From NCBI RefSeq assembly GCF_000332475.2, contig NZ_AOGX02000015.1, forward strand, positions 620,001-684,000: DNA of 64,000 nucleotides, written 5' to 3'. The translations under genes were made by a program, and so were the position numbers. Source of the DNA: Leptospira yanagawae serovar Saopaulo str. Sao Paulo = ATCC 700523 (GTDB lineage: Bacteria > Spirochaetota > Leptospiria > Leptospirales > Leptospiraceae). Shown piece by piece: positions 7,682 to 17,043 of the stretch (positions within the stretch are counted from its first letter, which is position 1; each line of letters starts with the position of its first letter). The notes under the pieces were generated by a model, which made no database searches, was not told the origin of the DNA, and saw only the letters and a list, made by a program, of their open reading frames with translations.

Positions 7682-8695
7682 CTAATAAACTCCAGCTTGC
7701 ATGTATTGTTCGGGATCGGTTTTTCCTTCTTCCGAAATAAAGATTTCATAGTGTAAGTGAGGCCCGGTTACGTTACCCGTTGCTCCTACTTCGGCAATTT
7801 GTTCACCAGCTTTTACTTCTTGTCCTGACCTTACATAAATTCGCGAACAGTGACCGTATAACGTGCTAAAGCCGAAATCATGTTGGATGATGACATGATG
7901 TCCATACCCAACATTGGAATATGTGACACGAACCACACGACCTGGTGCAGAAGCATATATAGGTGTTCCTGTAGCATTTGCCATATCCAATCCGTCATGG
8001 TATTCCCAATAACCAGTGGTAGGTGATTTTCTCATTCCAAATGGAGATGTCAAATTGTAAGAATACATCGGATTAAACAAAGGTGATCTAGATAAAATAT
8101 CAGATCTCTGGTATAAAAATTGAAAGTTTGTTTCTACCAAACGTTGGTAATTGTCCATTCGGTGTTTTAATTGTCTCAGTTCATAAATCTCATTGAGATA
8201 CTTACGTCCAACATCCAATTGTTTATCTTCTTTTTCTTCTTTTTGGAGTGAATCAATTGCCGAGGATTCAATCCAATCTTCCGTTGGAATTTTTAGAAGT
8301 TCATCGTCTTGTCCATCAATCAGAGTAAATAGTTCCAACATATTTTCGTTCAATTTAGAATACTCTTCTTTCATTTCTTCTAATTGGTTCGCATGGGTGA
8401 TATAAGTATCAAAATAGGTTCCGTAAATTTTGGAGAGTTGGTTGATTTCAGTTTGTGTATTATTCGAGCGAACAATTCCAAAAATTGCTAAACTCAATAG
8501 ACCTAAAGTGAGGCCTAAAAAAAATAGGATGGTAAAATGGGAAATTTGGAAGTGGAAAGAACTGTCATACCCATGAGGAATCACAAGAATGGTCATCCGT
8601 TGGTGACCTTTTTCTTTCACCTTATCAATCTGTTTCTTGATTTTCGGATTGTCTTGTGAAAAAACAGACGTAATCTCTTTAATTTTTTTCTTCAT
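7682..8695 (-). CDS. M23-family peptidoglycan endopeptidase, membrane-anchored
   Basis: 337 residues. A short cytosolic N-terminus is followed by one membrane segment (about residues 52-75), a periplasmic coiled-coil region (about 85-200) and a LytM/M23 domain at the C-terminus. The zinc ligands are present: HDGLD and the HLHYE box. The domain cuts peptide crosslinks in peptidoglycan, or recruits amidases if inactive; here the residues suggest activity. The start codon overlaps that of the divergent SanA-like gene. The stop abuts the TTG of ligA. Confidence 0.9.
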   Translation of the reverse strand: MKKKIKEITSVFSQDNPKIKKQIDKVKEKGHQRMTILVIPHGYDSSFHFQISHFTILFFLGLTLGLLSLAIFGIVRSNNTQTEINQLSKIYGTYFDTYITHANQLEEMKEEYSKLNENMLELFTLIDGQDDELLKIPTEDWIESSAIDSLQKEEKEDKQLDVGRKYLNEIYELRQLKHRMDNYQRLVETNFQFLYQRSDILSRSPLFNPMYSYNLTSPFGMRKSPTTGYWEYHDGLDMANATGTPIYASAPGRVVRVTYSNVGYGHHVIIQHDFGFSTLYGHCSRIYVRSGQEVKAGEQIAEVGATGNVTGPHLHYEIFISEEGKTDPEQYMQAGVY

Positions 8696-9431
8696 GACGA
8701 ACCGCGATTCCTACATAAATAAGACGCTCCGATTCCTTTCCAGGGTCAAGTGGAAATCCCTGTTTCTGGGTTTCGTGATCATTTTTGGAATTCTTGGTTT
8801 TGTCACATTGGCTTCCAATTTAGGATTTTGGATTGTGTACCAGAACTCCATTCACACCAATCACTCGTCGGAAATCCCTGAAGCAGAAGTTGCCATTGTG
8901 CCTGGAGCAGCCGTTTATGGAAAAACTCCCTCACCCATCTTAATGGACCGATTGGCCTGCGGATTGGAATTGTACAAACAAGGAAAAGTGAAAAAGATTC
9001 TCCTTTCTGGAGACAATGGGAAAACCGATTACAATGAACTTAGGCCTATGCTTGAGTACATGTTGTCCCATCAGGTCAAACCAGATGATATCTTTGTTGA
9101 TCACGCTGGATTTCGGACACTGGATACTTTGATTCGCGCCAAAGAAGTGTTTTTGGTAAACAAAGCAATATTTGTAAGCCAATCGTTTTTTTTGCCACGT
9201 GCCATCTATTTAGGAAAGGAACTGGAACTCGAGTTATACGGATACGAATGCAATTTGCGAACATACAAAAAAGAAACGTATTATTTGTTTCGAGAATTTT
9301 CTGCAAGGATGCTTGCTTGGTGGGACATCCAGTGGGACACACCACCTAAATATTTGGGTAAACCTTATCCCATTGATGGAAGTGGAATGAGCACTTGGAA
9401 AGGTTCCATTCCAGTCACGATTCCGAAATAA
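8694..9431 (+). CDS. SanA/YdcF-like (DUF218) membrane protein
   Basis: 245 residues from ATG 8694. One membrane segment (about residues 20-42) is followed by a DUF218 domain: EVAIVPGAAVYGKTPSPIL, KILLSGDN, DHAGFRTLDTLIRAKEVF and VSQSFFLPRAIYLGKEL. The family includes E. coli SanA and ElyC, which affect envelope integrity and vancomycin tolerance; the chemistry is not settled. A longer frame from 8637 would run over the divergent M23 gene. The two start codons share bases (CATG), leaving no room for a promoter pair between them. Confidence 0.85.
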   Translation: MTNRDSYINKTLRFLSRVKWKSLFLGFVIIFGILGFVTLASNLGFWIVYQNSIHTNHSSEIPEAEVAIVPGAAVYGKTPSPILMDRLACGLELYKQGKVKKILLSGDNGKTDYNELRPMLEYMLSHQVKPDDIFVDHAGFRTLDTLIRAKEVFLVNKAIFVSQSFFLPRAIYLGKELELELYGYECNLRTYKKETYYLFREFSARMLAWWDIQWDTPPKYLGKPYPIDGSGMSTWKGSIPVTIPK

Positions 9432-9523
9432 AAAGAGAATGTATTTTTTAATATAGATTCCAAACATTCAATTTTGTTTCGATTTTGATAACAAATGTAA
9501 TATAGAAAATTTGAGTCGTGGGT

Positions 9524-10399
9524 TTACGTTCCTATCAGTTCTACCAAACGATTGTATTTTAAGATGATCCGTTTTGTCATCTCCTCTCCTTTTTTATTGA
9601 TATCAGGATGGTATTTTTTCAAAAGTTCTTTGAATTTCTTTTTTACATCGGTGATATTGGCACCGGGTTCCAAATCAAAAAAGGCAAGTAAATCTTTTAC
9701 TTCAGCCGAGACAGTTTGCACCAGTTTTTTCTTCTTTTTCTTTTTGGCTTCTCTAAATCTACCATATAACTCATAGTAGGTGCGATCTCGAAATTCCCTT
9801 GTGATGTCTCTGAAATTTAAAATTTTTGTTGGAATCAAACTTTTTAGATATTCATACAAAAATTCTTCTGCGCCAAATTCAGGATGGATGTCAAATTTCT
9901 CTAAAAATTGATGGATGGACCTTCTCACAAAAAAATCAATTTCAAATTTATCCATAAGATAGGAATCCACAGCATCATCAAAATCAATGGTGGCAGCTGT
10001 GAGGAGTAGGATTAATTCTTGGTCTAATTTATGGTTTGCGATTGTTTTTTGAATCAGAGTTTTGTATGATTCACGAAGTTCATATAACGGACGTTCACTA
10101 AAAAAAATCCCTGCTTTTAAAAATTCTTCCGCAACCTCATCCAAAGCCAAAATCCAAGCCAAAAAATCGATAAGAAGGTCACCATCAACTTCATGGAATC
10201 CGCCAGACAAAGTCATCTGTGGTTTGGCTGCTTTGAATTGGTAAACTTTACGTAGGCACTCTTCTTTTCGTATTTCTAGAAGTTCCGAGAGACGGTCATA
10301 AGAGAGAAACCATTGCATGGACTCGGAAACGTTTTGCAGTTCAAAAATGACATCATGCAAAATCTGTTTGGCCTTTTTTGTTTCCGTTTTTTGGACCAT
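9524..10399 (-). CDS. Protein with C-terminal DnaJ domain
   Basis: 291 residues. The first 215 are helical and of unknown fold. A lysine run (KKKKKK) links them to a short C-terminal J domain: LAFFDLEPGANITDVKKKF, then KKYHPDIN with the HPD tripeptide that stimulates Hsp70 ATPase, ending in YNRLVEL. The protein is presumably a DnaK co-chaperone with a specialised substrate region. It is divergent to the acyl-CoA dehydrogenase gene, with a 78-base gap that must hold both promoters. Confidence 0.8.
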   Translation of the reverse strand: MVQKTETKKAKQILHDVIFELQNVSESMQWFLSYDRLSELLEIRKEECLRKVYQFKAAKPQMTLSGGFHEVDGDLLIDFLAWILALDEVAEEFLKAGIFFSERPLYELRESYKTLIQKTIANHKLDQELILLLTAATIDFDDAVDSYLMDKFEIDFFVRRSIHQFLEKFDIHPEFGAEEFLYEYLKSLIPTKILNFRDITREFRDRTYYELYGRFREAKKKKKKKLVQTVSAEVKDLLAFFDLEPGANITDVKKKFKELLKKYHPDINKKGEEMTKRIILKYNRLVELIGT

Positions 10400-10477
10400 A
10401 AACTATCTCTTAAACCAATTTCAAATCGGGCCGACTTTTTTGCTAGTGAATCCTATTCCTTTTTTTGAACTGGAGAT

Positions 10478-12193
10478 ATGAGTCACCATATTTCTGAACA
10501 TCCATCTTTACAACCGTTTGATATTTCCGAATACAAAGGCCTACGAGGAAAAAATTTTTATGATATGGATCCTGCCTTGCAGAGAATGGTGGATCGTTAT
10601 TCAGCAACGTACGAACCCGATCACAAACAAGCCATGGTCGATCATATCCGAAAGTATGGGGAACTTGTGGGTGGGATTTTGGATGAACTTACCGAAGAGT
10701 GCCATAAGGAAGGGAAATACGGCGAAGTGGTCAAATATGACCGCACCGGCAAACGCATTGATTTTATAAAGTATTCAGAAGAACAAAAGTTGTCACGAAA
10801 GATTTCTTATGATCATGGTGTTGTCAATTTAGACTTTCACCCTGAATGGAGATTTGAATTCACACATATCCATCGTTATGCGCTCACGTATCTAATGAAT
10901 TTAAATGGGGAGGGTGGAGTTGCTTGTCCTTTGGCAATGACAGACGGAATGATACTTGCCTTAAAAAAAATTGGAACCGATGAACAAAAAAATAAATATC
11001 TCCCACTTGTTGCAGGCAAAGGGAGTAACTCCCACTTTATGGCAGGCCAATATGTAACGGAACGAGTTGGTGGAAGTAATGTGTCAGCAAACAGAACCAT
11101 AGCCAAAAAACTTCCGAACGGCAAATGGGAGTTAACTGGTGAAAAATGGTTTTGTTCCAATCCAGGTGATTTATGGGTAACCACTGCGAAGATGGAAGGA
11201 ACAAATACGGTAGGGATGTTTTTAGTTCCTAGGATCAAAGATAATGGAGAATTGAATGGCCACCACATCCTTCGGAAAAAAGACATTATCGGTTCTCGTG
11301 GTAAGATAACAGTTGAGATCATTTATGACAAAGTGGAAGCGGAAGAATTCGGCCGGCCTGGTCATGGGCTTGTGAATTTAATTCGTTATATCATCAAAAC
11401 ATCAAGGTTACATGTAGGTCTTGGTTCTTGTGGGAATGCAAGAAGGTCTGTGATGGAAGCATCGGAGTATGCAAAGTATCGTACGGCTTACGGAAAAAAA
11501 ATATTAGAATTTCCTTCCTTTGTGAAAACATTAGCAGAGATGCAAATCTTACAAACGGCAAATTGTTTTGTTAATTTTCGATCTGTTGCTCTAGCCGAAA
11601 AAGGGGATGAAGCCGCAGAAATCACTGTCCCGTTATTAAAATACAAATCTTCTTCCCATGCAAGTTACATCACACAAAAAGCGATCCTTACGTTAGGAGG
11701 GAATGGGATCATTGGAGACTTCTCACCACTTCCAAGATTGCACAATGACTCCATTATCAATGAAACTTGGGAAGGAACCCATTTGATCATCACAGACCAT
11801 TGTTTGCATGCCTTACAAAAACCAAAAGTGTATGCTGCTTTTCAAACTCTTTTGGATGAACTCACATCCAAGGTAAGTGGCAATTCTGAATTAGAAACTG
11901 TGTATTCCCTTTTCCAAACGAAACGAAAGGAATTGGAACATTGTTTGAAAGAAGAATCCAAAGAATGGAAAGATATGAATCGTGTGTACATCGCTGATCT
12001 TACATACAATGTCTTAGTGTTGGCAGAATTACTCGAACAAACAGTCCACGATATAAAGGAAAATCTGCCGACCAAATATTTATATTTTGCAAAAGGTTAT
12101 ACGGAAATGGTTCGTGATGGATTAGAGGCACCGAGGCAAAAAAATGGTGTGTTTTTCGATCCAAATGCCCTTAAGACCTTTCTCTCTTTTTAA
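10478..12193 (+). CDS. Acyl-CoA dehydrogenase, AidB-like
   Basis: 571 residues. FAD-dependent alpha,beta-desaturation of acyl-CoA thioesters. Visible: the substrate and flavin region [20 protein letters not shown] and [30 protein letters not shown]; and the C-terminal [19 protein letters not shown] containing the Glu typical of the catalytic base. The [10 protein letters not shown] pattern is closer to the AidB branch than to the short-chain enzymes, and the length fits that group. GGAG lies a few bases before the ATG. Two transporter genes follow in the same orientation. Confidence 0.88.
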   Translation: MSHHISEHPSLQPFDISEYKGLRGKNFYDMDPALQRMVDRYSATYEPDHKQAMVDHIRKYGELVGGILDELTEECHKEGKYGEVVKYDRTGKRIDFIKYSEEQKLSRKISYDHGVVNLDFHPEWRFEFTHIHRYALTYLMNLNGEGGVACPLAMTDGMILALKKIGTDEQKNKYLPLVAGKGSNSHFMAGQYVTERVGGSNVSANRTIAKKLPNGKWELTGEKWFCSNPGDLWVTTAKMEGTNTVGMFLVPRIKDNGELNGHHILRKKDIIGSRGKITVEIIYDKVEAEEFGRPGHGLVNLIRYIIKTSRLHVGLGSCGNARRSVMEASEYAKYRTAYGKKILEFPSFVKTLAEMQILQTANCFVNFRSVALAEKGDEAAEITVPLLKYKSSSHASYITQKAILTLGGNGIIGDFSPLPRLHNDSIINETWEGTHLIITDHCLHALQKPKVYAAFQTLLDELTSKVSGNSELETVYSLFQTKRKELEHCLKEESKEWKDMNRVYIADLTYNVLVLAELLEQTVHDIKENLPTKYLYFAKGYTEMVRDGLEAPRQKNGVFFDPNALKTFLSF

Positions 12194-12195
12194 AA

Positions 12196-13104
12196 ATGGA
12201 AAATTTTTTATTACTCGGAATTTGTTTTGGATTGGGGTTATTCTTTCGTCGGATTCCTCAATTTCCAGAAACCACTCCCAAGGTTCTCAATGGTTTTATA
12301 CTATTTATATCATTGCCATCACTTGTATTATACCATGTACATGAATTAGAAATCTCTGTTTCAGCAATCATGCCAACCTCTATGCCTTGGTTAGTATTTG
12401 GATTTGCGATCCTCTTTTTCTATACATTTTATAAGCTAAAATTGATGACATTTCCAACTATGGTATGTTTGGTGTTAACAGCAGGTCTTGGTAATACTTC
12501 TTTTGTTGGATTTCCTTTACTTGAAACTTACTTAGGAAAGGAATCCCTTGGGTATGGTATCCTTTCTGACCAGTTAGGAACCTTTATGGTTTTGAGTTTT
12601 CCAGGGATCATCCTCGCATCCATTGCTATGGATGGAAAATGGGATTTTTTAACTTTAGTCAGGAGAGTGCTTGGTTTTGCTCCCATTTATGCTTTGTTAC
12701 TTGCCATCCTTACAAGGCAATGGGAGTATCCGAGTGCATTAAAAATTGTATTGTTACGGTTAGGGGATACTTTGACGCCACTTGCTCTTGTTTCTGTGGG
12801 ATATATGTTAGATTTAAGAACAATCGCCGGTCATGGCAGGTATTTAATTTTGGGACTTGGTTTTAAACTTGTTTTAGCACCAATCCTAGTGTATTTTGTC
12901 TATTCTCCATTAAAGGATGATACATTATTATTCCAAACAATTCTTTTTGAATCTGCAATGGCACCTATGGTCACGTCGACAGTCATCACAATTGAAAAAA
13001 ATATTTCACCTCATTTAGCAAGCCTTATGTTAGGAATAGGGATTCCTGTATCCTTTTTTACAACCTATTGTTTGCATTTACTCATCAAAGGAAACTACAT
13101 TTGA
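12196..13104 (+). CDS. AEC-family transporter (auxin efflux carrier type)
   Basis: 302 residues with about ten membrane segments. The central region (GLGNTSFVGFPLLETYLG, then GYGILSDQLGTFM) matches the AEC permease core, which in bacteria exports or takes up organic anions such as malate; the substrate here is unknown. It begins two bases after the stop of the acyl-CoA dehydrogenase and overlaps the TTG start of the next transporter, so it belongs to one transcription unit. Confidence 0.85.
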   Translation: MENFLLLGICFGLGLFFRRIPQFPETTPKVLNGFILFISLPSLVLYHVHELEISVSAIMPTSMPWLVFGFAILFFYTFYKLKLMTFPTMVCLVLTAGLGNTSFVGFPLLETYLGKESLGYGILSDQLGTFMVLSFPGIILASIAMDGKWDFLTLVRRVLGFAPIYALLLAILTRQWEYPSALKIVLLRLGDTLTPLALVSVGYMLDLRTIAGHGRYLILGLGFKLVLAPILVYFVYSPLKDDTLLFQTILFESAMAPMVTSTVITIEKNISPHLASLMLGIGIPVSFFTTYCLHLLIKGNYI

Positions 13105-13997
13105 ACATTAAATTTTTGATTCTCTTAATTTTGGCAATGGTCTCTTGGGGGATATCATGGCCAATTGCAAAAATGATCGCTGGTTTAGTGCCAGTCCCTG
13201 TCCTCGTGTTTTGGCGATTCCTTGCAACTTTTTTATCTGTTATACCAATCCTTTATGGATTACGATTGCCCATTCGATTGAATTCAGGTAAGGACTATTG
13301 GAATGTTTTGGTAGGTGGGATCATTTATACTCTATACAATCAATTTTTCTTTTTAGGATTGAAAAATGGATTACCAGGAGCAGGTGGAGTTCTTGTCACC
13401 ACTCTCAATCCCATTGTCACTTTTTTTATCGTATTTTTAATTCAAAAAAAATCGATCTCCAAAAGACAAGTTTTAGGTCTTTTTTTCGGATTTATCGGTG
13501 GGCTTGTGATATTACAAGTATGGAAAATTAGTCTCGACTATCTTTTGTTATCTGGAAATTTATTCTTCTTACTCTGTTCATTTGTTTGGGCTACTCTCTC
13601 TCTCAATAGCCAAAAAACTGGTAAATCCATGTCTCCAATCACGTATAGTTTTTATGTTTATGGAGTTGGATCCATTTTGGAACTTCTATTTTGTTGGAAT
13701 GATCCAAGTTTTTGGAAGGTATGGGATTTTGGTCCATCGTTTTGGTTTGCAATATTTTATCTCACCGTTATATCCACAACGTTCGGAACTACTGTTTATT
13801 TTTATGCGGCAACCAGACTTGGTTCTGAAATAGCGAGCAGTTTTATTTTTATTGTTCCATTATCAGCTTATATCAGTAGTTTTTTGATTTTGGATGAAGT
13901 CATACAAATTCCTGTCATCATTGGGGGCGCCTTGGCAATGTTAGCTGTGTACCTCATCAATTCTAAACATAAAAAAAAGGAACTGATACAAGGATGA
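13101..13997 (+). CDS. EamA/DMT-superfamily transporter
   Basis: 298 residues, ten predicted membrane helices in two EamA repeats: MVSWGISWPIAKMI and VLVFWRFLATFLSVIP in the first, CSFVWATLSLNSQKTG and VPLSAYISSFLILDEVI in the second. The family carries small metabolites, often amino acids or nucleotides; the substrate cannot be read from sequence. The TTG at 13101 overlaps the TGA of the preceding gene and has AAAGGA before it; the frame from 13068 would extend into the AEC gene. The last four bases overlap the next gene. Confidence 0.87.
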   Translation: MNIKFLILLILAMVSWGISWPIAKMIAGLVPVPVLVFWRFLATFLSVIPILYGLRLPIRLNSGKDYWNVLVGGIIYTLYNQFFFLGLKNGLPGAGGVLVTTLNPIVTFFIVFLIQKKSISKRQVLGLFFGFIGGLVILQVWKISLDYLLLSGNLFFLLCSFVWATLSLNSQKTGKSMSPITYSFYVYGVGSILELLFCWNDPSFWKVWDFGPSFWFAIFYLTVISTTFGTTVYFYAATRLGSEIASSFIFIVPLSAYISSFLILDEVIQIPVIIGGALAMLAVYLINSKHKKKELIQG

Positions 13998-14473
13998 AAT
14001 CAATTTCTTGGAAAAAAAGATTCAAAATTTGGTTATATAATTTTTATCCACCTTACATTGGTGCCGGAATTCGTATCAAAAAAATCGCAAAGGATTTATC
14101 TTTTTTCCAAGTAGAAATGAACCTTCGATTTTATAACAAAAATTATGTTGGTGTTCATTTTGGAGGTTCATTGTATTCGATGTGTGATCCATTTTTTATG
14201 TTAATCCTTTTGGAACAATTGGGATCTGATTTTATCGTTTGGGATAAGGTGGGATCGATGACATTTGTTAAACCTGGGAAAGGTAAGGTAACGGCAACAT
14301 TTGCAATTCCAGAATCAGAAATCCAAAGGATCAAAATGGAAGTGGAAACAAAACGGAAAGGGGAATATCATTTCACCACAAATGTATTTGATGAGGGAGA
14401 TGATATTGTTGCTACTTTAGAGAAAACAATTTACATTAGAAAACGAGGAAGGCTCCCGGTTCAAAATGTATAA
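13994..14473 (+). CDS. DUF4442 hotdog-fold (thioesterase-like) protein
   Basis: 159 residues. The pattern GAGIRIKKIAKDLSFFQVEM, NKNYVGVHFGGSLYSMCDPFFMLILL and ISW at the start matches the DUF4442 branch of the hotdog fold, whose relatives hydrolyse acyl-thioesters. Together with the acyl-CoA dehydrogenase at the head of the same run, a role in acyl-CoA handling is plausible but inferred. ATGA overlap with the transporter gene. Confidence 0.78.
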   Translation: MKSISWKKRFKIWLYNFYPPYIGAGIRIKKIAKDLSFFQVEMNLRFYNKNYVGVHFGGSLYSMCDPFFMLILLEQLGSDFIVWDKVGSMTFVKPGKGKVTATFAIPESEIQRIKMEVETKRKGEYHFTTNVFDEGDDIVATLEKTIYIRKRGRLPVQNV

Positions 14474-14538
14474 ATTTTCTGATGAAGTGTCCGAGTGTTT
14501 CAACTCAAACTACTATGGTAACAAACTTTATCGTATTT

Positions 14539-16959
14539 TTAGTACTTTTTATCTTCGTCTTCAGGGATCATATTCGCATAGTATTGGAGTAAGGCATCGT
14601 TTTTAGAATGAATCATTCGATTGGCTTCTTCAATCATCTTACGTTTTTCTAAGATCTTTTTTCCTTTTTCCCAAATTTCTTCAGGGTCCCTCGTTAGGTA
14701 ATTACCTTCATGGCGGGAAATAAAGTCCTCAACTAACATCGTACTTTGTGAGACTTCAATGGAATAATCATTCTCCACTAAAATTTTTGATACAATTTGG
14801 TTTGGTAATAATTTATGATATTGTTTCCAACCTTTTGTGATTCGGTAACTCAATTCGATTGTTGGGTCTTCTGTATGAGCATATTCTGATATTGGGATTG
14901 GATCACAGAATTCTACATATACATTGGATCGTTTTGCTAAAAACCCTGCCATTCCCAACTCTTCTGGGATATTACAAAACTGATTGTCTTCCGGAACGGT
15001 TTCATAAGAAACAGAAATGGGTACAATGACAATTTCTGTTCCCGAACTTCGGAATGCATTCACTGCAGTTGTAAGTAAACCAGTTTTCACTGGAACGATG
15101 GCTCCTGTTCTTGATCTGGTACCTTCTGGATACACTAGAGACGGAATGCCTTGTTCGAGCATCACTTGTGAGTATAAGGTAAGGCATTCTAAATACAAAC
15201 TGTTCCTTGTCCGTTCGCGGTCAACTGCATACGCACCAAGAGATTTTAACATCCACTCCCAAAATGGATTGGACATTAAATTGATTCCTGCTGCATAACG
15301 AGGCACAGGCAGACCTAGATGGAAAAGAGAATAGGCAACCTCAACTGAATCCAAATGAGATCTATGTGTGGGAGCGTACAACAAATTGTATTTGGAAGAG
15401 AGTGCTTTGACTACTTCCGTTTTTCCACCAACATGTGGGATCATCGAACCTTTTAAAAATCCACCTGAAAACAATCGAATCGGAGCCACAAATCGTAAAA
15501 CCGATTCATGAACGGTTGGACTGTAATTGTCAGCAATTTCATTTACATAGAATCGAACGAGTTCTTTGATCGAAGTGAGTTCCTCATCTTTTTGACAATT
15601 ATGAAATCGTTGCCAAATTTCTACTTCCGATTCAAACTTTGCTTCTTCGAGTTTTTGTTTTTTTCGTTTAGCTATGGTTAGGCGTTTTTGTGTAGATTCA
15701 ATCACGGCTGAGGATTGTTTTTTCACACGGCTGATTGTACCTGGAACATTGCTAATTTGTTTTAAGATTCTGTCGACAAGTAAGTTTTGAAAGTCTATCC
15801 CTGATGTTAAATTGAGACCAACTTTTTTCTGAACTACAAGTGGTATATTTTTGGCTTCAGTTTTTTTGCCACAAATCAGATCAATGAGAGCACCTGGTGG
15901 TTGTTTTCTTGTTAACACATCAAAGAGAGTTCGATGTAACGTAAATGGAAGGCGAATTTCATTTGCCAATTCGATGAGAATGCTAAGGGCATAAGTTCCT
16001 TCTACGTTATCATGCCATTTAGTAGATTCCCTTTCGATAAAAGAGCGAGGGGCAAAAAAGATTTCAATTCGATCTTTTAAACTGAGTTTTTCACCACCTG
16101 ACAGTAGTTCTCCGACTATCTTTTGACCAAATCCTCTGTTTCTGCTTTTGTTGCTAGTTGCAGTAGTGATGAAGTCTGCAAGACCAGACCTTCCCATTAC
16201 TGTGTCAGGCCTTGCACCATAACGCATCGCAAGGTCTCGTACTTCTTGGAAACCAGCGGATAAAATTTCGCCAAGTAAATTGGCTCCATACCGAGGAAGT
16301 AAGGATACAATTCCACTTGCAATGGCCATTGGATTTTTAGCGACCCCTACAATTTCCATTCCAATTACATCATCAGTGATGGATGTATTCATAAAATGAG
16401 ATGAATACACTTCCGCCAAATAATCAGCCGTTGGTTTTTCGGTAGAACCTATGTTAAAAAAACTAAACTTTTCTTCTAAAATTTCACCAAGTAAAGATGG
16501 GCCATTGACAACAGCAACAGATGCGTTATTAAAATTGCGTTCGAGTAAATAATTTTGTAAGTATTGTGAATAAGTGACAAAACCTGTTTTTTTTCGGTTT
16601 TTAGAATCTAAAATCCCTTTTGTCAGAAAGGAAAACACATAACTATTAAAGGGTTCGAGAACTTCGATCAAACCATGGACACTATCCAAAAACGACCGAG
16701 AAGGGACGGCAACATGAAAGGCCCAATCATCCCTCCCAAAGGAATCCAAACTTGAAACGATTTCAATGTGGTCGGGAAGTTCGATGGTTTTTCCCATAAT
16801 TTCTGTTTGGCGGCGCTTCTTTAGGAGTTCTACAAATTCTTTGTCAGGAATCCATAAAGTGATAGAATCATACTTTTCTGCCAGTATGGAAGCGATAATG
16901 ATACCCATTGGGCCACTACCCAAAACTGCTTGTTTTAATTCGTTATAGGTTATTTGCAT
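14539..16959 (-). CDS. Fusion: glycerol-3-phosphate dehydrogenase + PlsB-type glycerol-3-phosphate acyltransferase
   Basis: 806 residues. Residues 1 to about 340 are a complete GpsA module: Rossmann GSGPMG (14-19), GVAKNPMAIASG with the catalytic Lys (208), and RSGLADFITTATSNKSRNRG. A basic linker (about 400-450) leads to an acyltransferase module with HRSHLD (532-537, HX4D motif), AAGINL, GAYAVDRER, YPEGTRSRTG (610-619) and VPISVSYETV. The neighbourhood of the HX4D box resembles PlsB/DHAP acyltransferases more than PlsC. Such an enzyme could reduce DHAP to glycerol-3-phosphate and acylate it at once, the first two steps of phospholipid synthesis. Both active sites look intact. No frameshift or stop separates the halves. 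Confidence 0.88.
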   Translation of the reverse strand: MQITYNELKQAVLGSGPMGIIIASILAEKYDSITLWIPDKEFVELLKKRRQTEIMGKTIELPDHIEIVSSLDSFGRDDWAFHVAVPSRSFLDSVHGLIEVLEPFNSYVFSFLTKGILDSKNRKKTGFVTYSQYLQNYLLERNFNNASVAVVNGPSLLGEILEEKFSFFNIGSTEKPTADYLAEVYSSHFMNTSITDDVIGMEIVGVAKNPMAIASGIVSLLPRYGANLLGEILSAGFQEVRDLAMRYGARPDTVMGRSGLADFITTATSNKSRNRGFGQKIVGELLSGGEKLSLKDRIEIFFAPRSFIERESTKWHDNVEGTYALSILIELANEIRLPFTLHRTLFDVLTRKQPPGALIDLICGKKTEAKNIPLVVQKKVGLNLTSGIDFQNLLVDRILKQISNVPGTISRVKKQSSAVIESTQKRLTIAKRKKQKLEEAKFESEVEIWQRFHNCQKDEELTSIKELVRFYVNEIADNYSPTVHESVLRFVAPIRLFSGGFLKGSMIPHVGGKTEVVKALSSKYNLLYAPTHRSHLDSVEVAYSLFHLGLPVPRYAAGINLMSNPFWEWMLKSLGAYAVDRERTRNSLYLECLTLYSQVMLEQGIPSLVYPEGTRSRTGAIVPVKTGLLTTAVNAFRSSGTEIVIVPISVSYETVPEDNQFCNIPEELGMAGFLAKRSNVYVEFCDPIPISEYAHTEDPTIELSYRITKGWKQYHKLLPNQIVSKILVENDYSIEVSQSTMLVEDFISRHEGNYLTRDPEEIWEKGKKILEKRKMIEEANRMIHSKNDALLQYYANMIPEDEDKKY

Positions 16960-17043
16960 AAAAAATGAACATTTGGAAATTTAAGGAAAGTCTCATTGTA
17001 TTTGTTTGCTTGAAACGAATTGAGTCTATCGAAAAAGTATCAG

